This document shows positions 61,248 to 64,000 of a DNA stretch of 64,000 bases, piece by piece. Numbering within the stretch: the first letter of the stretch is position 1; each line of letters begins with the position of its first letter. A program made the translations under genes and the position numbers. Source of the DNA: Streptomyces sp. WAC08241 (GTDB lineage Bacteria > Actinomycetota > Actinomycetes > Streptomycetales > Streptomycetaceae); NCBI GenBank assembly GCA_007858575.1, contig CP042279.1:6541001-6605000 (forward strand). The letters run 5' to 3'. The notes below the pieces were generated by a model. The model worked only from the letters and a program-made list of their open reading frames with translations. It was not told where the DNA came from and made no database searches.

Positions 61248-61862
61248 CTGCTGACGTCGTAGACATTAGCACCCGGATCGGCGGGAGGAAAAATCGATAC
61301 CCGCACGTCGGCGGCGGAAGCCGCCCGGACGGCCCGCACACAGGCCCAGAGCACGACCTCGGGGCCGGGCAGCCACGGGTGGCGGGTGTCGGGGCCACCA
61401 GCCAGCGCGGCCCGGCGGAGCCGGAGGGCACGAGCGGCGGCACGGTCACCGCGTCCCCGAGCCCGTGGCAGAGCGGCCGGGGCACCTCCTCGCTCCACTC
61501 CTCCCAGTCGAGCAGGGCGGGCAGCCGCTGGGCGGTGCCGGGCGCGGCGAACAGCATGGTCCGGCCCCGGTGGACCGCGACGGGCCCCGACCCCGGGCCC
61601 TCCGTCCACAGCTTGTCCAGCATCCGGCGCCCGAAGACCGGGTCCACGTTGACGACGTCGAAGACCGTCCCGCAGGGCAGCGCCGCGGGCGAGGCCGGCC
61701 GGGCCTCCCAGCGGGCGAGCGCGGACCCCGCCCACCGGCGGCCGAGGCCAGCCAGGCGGCCCCGTCGGCGGTCACCCGGGCCGTCTGGTGACGCCCCTCG
61801 TCACCCTCCCGGAGGAAGCGGAACACGTCGTGCGGGGTCTCTTCGCGCAGCCACGTCGTCAT
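61238..61862 (-). CDS. Conserved hypothetical protein, possibly primase/polymerase-related
   Basis: About 209 residues from ATG 61862. The N-terminus reads TTWLREETPHDVFRFLREGD and HQTARVTADGAAWLASAA. After frame changes near 61740 come WEARPASPAALPCGTVFDVV, MLDKLWTEGPGSGPVAVHRG and RTMLFAAPGTAQRLPALLDW, ending LPGPEVVLWACVRAVRAAS. The middle resembles what is often labelled a bifunctional DNA primase/polymerase N-terminal-like protein in Streptomyces, but catalytic acids are not obvious. The TAG at 61238 lies inside tRNA-Lys; with one frame change the gene would stop near 61269 instead. Confidence 0.6.
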
Positions 61863-62126
61863 GCGTCCAGATGTACCGGGAGTGACGAGACGGTTTCCAA
61901 GGGTTCCCGAAAAGTCGGACAGGAGGGGCGGGGAGGAGTATCGTGCGCCCTCGGCATATGCCAGGGGTGGTTTTTCAGTCACTCCACACGGCTCCGGCCA
62001 CGTGCGCCCCTGTGTCGCGCCCCCGCGCTCCAGGACGACGCCCGCGCGCCCCTGATCCCGTACGCACTCCGGGTCGCGGGCCCCTGGGCCCCGGCTCCGG
62101 CCCTGGCCCTGGATCCGGGATCCGGA

Positions 62127-62483
62127 TCAGTCCTCCGCGGACCGCCCGTCCGTCCGGATGAGGCCGCGGCCGAACTCGATCATCTTGCGGGCGTAGTCCT
62201 CGGTCCACTGGGCCCGCTCGGCGACGTCGGCCACCGTGAGCCGGTCGAACCGGCGCGGATCGGCCAACTGCGCCGCCGCGATCGCCTGGAACTCGATCGC
62301 CCGGTCCGTCGCCGCCCGGAAGGCGAGCGTCAGCTCCGTCGCCCGGGACAGCAGCTCCCGGGGGTCCTCCAACGACTCCAGGTCGAAGAAGTGCTCCGGA
62401 TCGGCGGACGCCTCGGCAGGCTCGAAGATTAGCGGCGCCGGCCGAAGCCTGCGCTGCCCGCTCCGCTCCGCGGATTCCGCCAT
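62127..62483 (-). CDS. Conserved hypothetical helical protein
   Basis: 118 residues, intact, ATG 62483 with AGGAGA before it. The sequence is helical and acidic: PAEASADPEHFFDLESLEDP, RELLSRATELTLAFRAATDR, FDRLTVADVAERAQWTEDYA and KMIEFGRGLIRTDGRSAED. The C-terminal half could form a helix-turn-helix (VADVAERAQWTEDYARKMIE). No family name is known to me. It stands alone, upstream (on the minus strand) of the hypothetical gene at 61.2-61.9 kb. Confidence 0.65.
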   Translation of the reverse strand: MAESAERSGQRRLRPAPLIFEPAEASADPEHFFDLESLEDPRELLSRATELTLAFRAATDRAIEFQAIAAAQLADPRRFDRLTVADVAERAQWTEDYARKMIEFGRGLIRTDGRSAED

Positions 62484-62609
62484 CGTCGTTCTCCTCTTCG
62501 CACAGACTTCGCACGGACACGGCTCTTCACACACGGCCCGGAAACCCGGGCCGTCATCCATTGTCCCGCGCCCCGCAAGAGCGCGAACGTCCGGCCGCGC
62601 GCCCCGGGC

Positions 62610-63940
62610 TCACGGCGTCCAGACCACCCGGTGTTCCTCCAGGTGGGAGAGGACCGCGTGGTTCGCCTCCCAGCCGTCGGGGAACGAGACCGCCACGCCG
62701 AGCCGGACCGGTTCCGTCGACGGGTGCTCGTCGAGGAGGTCTGCCACGCCCGCGCGGCACACCACCACGCACGCGTGCCGGTGCCGGGAGGCCAGCACGC
62801 ACAGCCGGCCCGTCTCCAGGTGGAAGGCGGTCGCGTCCGGGCGGCCGGACAGCGGGTGGAGGACCACCGTCACGTCGTACTCGCGTCCCTGGAGCCGGTT
62901 CGCGGTGTCCACCGTCACCCCGGACACGCCGAGGTCCGCGAGCGCCGCCCGGACCGCCGCCGCCTGGTCGCGGTGGGCGGTGCCGACCGCGATCCGGTCG
63001 GGCGTCAGGGCACGGGGTGCTCGGCGCGCTCCGAGACGGCCGCGCCGCCGCGGTCCAGGAGCCGCCGCACCACCAGGGCGATCGCGCCCACCGCCTCCGG
63101 GTCGGTGCGCGGGGTGTGCCGGGCCGGGAGTTCGAGCAGGCCCCAGCCCGACTCGGCCGCCTCGTCCAGGACCCGGTCCGGGCCCGAGCCGTCCGACGGC
63201 ACCCCGAAGGACAGCTTCCGGTCCCCGTGCCCGGTGCCGCTGCGGAACGGCGTGTACGGGTAGAACGCGTCCGACACCAGCGGCGCCGCCGACGCGGGCA
63301 GCCGCCACGACACCGGAAGCCGGTGCTGCGGCAGCTCCGGGTTGTGCGCGAGCAGGGTGGAGACCGCGCTCGCCGACGGGTCGTACGTCAGCCCCGCCCA
63401 CTGCTCCGCGCCCACCACCGAGAACGGGTCCAGTTGCCCCGGGTCGCCCACGAACAGCGCCCGCTCGAAGAGCCCCGCCACCGCGAGCAGCGCGTCGGAG
63501 CGCATCTGGTAGGCCTCGTCGACGATCGCGTGCGCCCACGGCTCGACGTTCTTCACGTGCCCCCACTTGGCGGCCGTCGAGAGCACCACCGGCAGCCCGG
63601 CGAGATCGCCCGCCTTCGCCGACTTCCGTACGTTCTCCAGGTCGTCGAGCGCCTTGTCGTACGGGTCGGAGTCGCTGGAGTGCAGCCGGCCCACCTCCAG
63701 GTCCGGCTCCTTCTCGGCGAGCCGCAGCACCAGGTCGTCCACCTGCGCGTTCGTCTGCGCGACCACCATCAGGGGGCGACCGGCGGCGGCCAGTTCGAGG
63801 GCGGCCCGCACGACGAGCGTCGACTTGCCCGCGCCCGGCGGGGAGTCCACGACCACGCCCCGCGACGAGCCGTGCAGGGTGTCCGCCAGGATCGCGGCCG
63901 TCGCGCGGCCGGCCTCGGCGGAGGGGTCGAACACGGTCAC
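62610..63940 (-). CDS. SF1 helicase-like AAA ATPase
   Basis: About 444 residues from GTG 63940. Walker A is SPPGAGKST (33-41), motif Ia PLMVVAQTNAQVDDLVLRLA, Walker B AIVDEAYQM, motif III FVGDPGQLDPFS, and motif V/VI VDTANRLQGREYDVTVVLHP with VLASRHRHACVVVCR. This is the AAA_11/AAA_12 arrangement of Upf1/UvrD-like SF1 enzymes. One frame change is near 63015. Partner and substrate (DNA or RNA) are not evident. Its upstream region contains a short direct repeat. Confidence 0.83.
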
Positions 63941-63998
63941 GGCACGTCCTCGGGGGTCACGGGGCGGACACGGTCACGACGCGTCCTCGGGGGTCGTC
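63929..63998. repeat. Short direct repeat at the window's right edge
   Basis: Two near-identical segments of about 29 bp (from 63929 and from 63967) share GACACGGTCACG and CGTCCTCGGGGGTC with few differences. The first covers the helicase start codon region, so the second is a duplicate of the start region or the end of an upstream overlapping gene. Confidence 0.6.
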
Positions 63999-64000
63999 GG

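Overview
The window is chromosomal DNA of a Streptomyces (or very close actinomycete). It is about 70% G+C or more with strong GC3 bias. It carries DasR-type operators, actinobacterial PTS, Tat and sortase proteins, and a gene order (cysO-cysM, nagE2/nagE1/nagF, rph, rdgB, bcp, groES-like, PBP, ABC-2 exporter) that I remember from the S. coelicolor SCO29xx region; I could not check that by search. A technical point governs the whole annotation. Most longer genes are broken by single-base length changes, usually in runs of G or C, including housekeeping genes such as rph, cysM and rdgB. I read these as sequencing or assembly errors, not pseudogenes. Each such gene is given as one CDS spanning its frames, and its end coordinates may be approximate.

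Layout. 1-1.8 kb: tail of a FecCD/FecE-type metal or siderophore importer. 1.9-3.4 kb: a leader peptide, then cysO and cysM (thiocarboxylate-dependent cysteine synthesis). 3.4-4.8 kb: a PemK-like membrane protein and an MBL hydrolase. 4.9-8.2 kb: the N-acetylglucosamine PTS (two EIIC genes and EIIB) under DasR-type (dre) operators. 8.3-13.8 kb: rph, a lipoprotein, rdgB, tRNA-Leu, an MFS symporter, bcp, a DUF3618 protein, a GroES-like protein, and a guanidine-III riboswitch ahead of an SMR exporter. 13.8-20.6 kb: a bifunctional PBP, a two-permease ABC exporter, a DUF445 protein and a small membrane protein.

20.7-26 kb is an accessory stretch: an HTH protein, TrmO, a repeat-type regulator with an in-frame amber codon, an RsbW-like kinase, and a lower-GC HNH endonuclease plus Vsr nuclease pair without a cytosine methylase. 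26-31.6 kb: SEC-C protein, drug-type MFS with a divergent HxlR regulator, DUF6412, YidC, an FAH-family enzyme and a 27-bp tandem repeat. 31.8-37.6 kb: two secreted proteins ending in LPXTG-like sorting signals, with UPF0303, Gfo/Idh/MocA and ROK genes between them.

37.7-45.9 kb is a phosphonate (probably 2-aminoethylphosphonate) locus: GntR regulator, FAD oxidoreductase, phosphonatase-like hydrolase, a complete ABC importer and a Tat-exported phosphatase-like enzyme. 46-48.2 kb: a HAD hydrolase and a class F sortase operon. 48.2-61.3 kb contains three identical tRNA-Lys(CUU) genes separating an NlpC/P60 endopeptidase, an SPFH protein, a chitin-active LPMO, an IclR regulator, a luciferase-like monooxygenase, a GH18 chitinase, a PAS-GGDEF-EAL protein and an M6 protease. 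61.3-64 kb: two conserved hypotheticals and an SF1 helicase-like ATPase.

Functionally the clearest theme is chitin/GlcNAc use. The LPMO and the chitinase at 52-57 kb attack chitin outside the cell, the NagE/NagF PTS at 5-8 kb takes up GlcNAc, and all of these except nagF are preceded by DasR-like operator palindromes.
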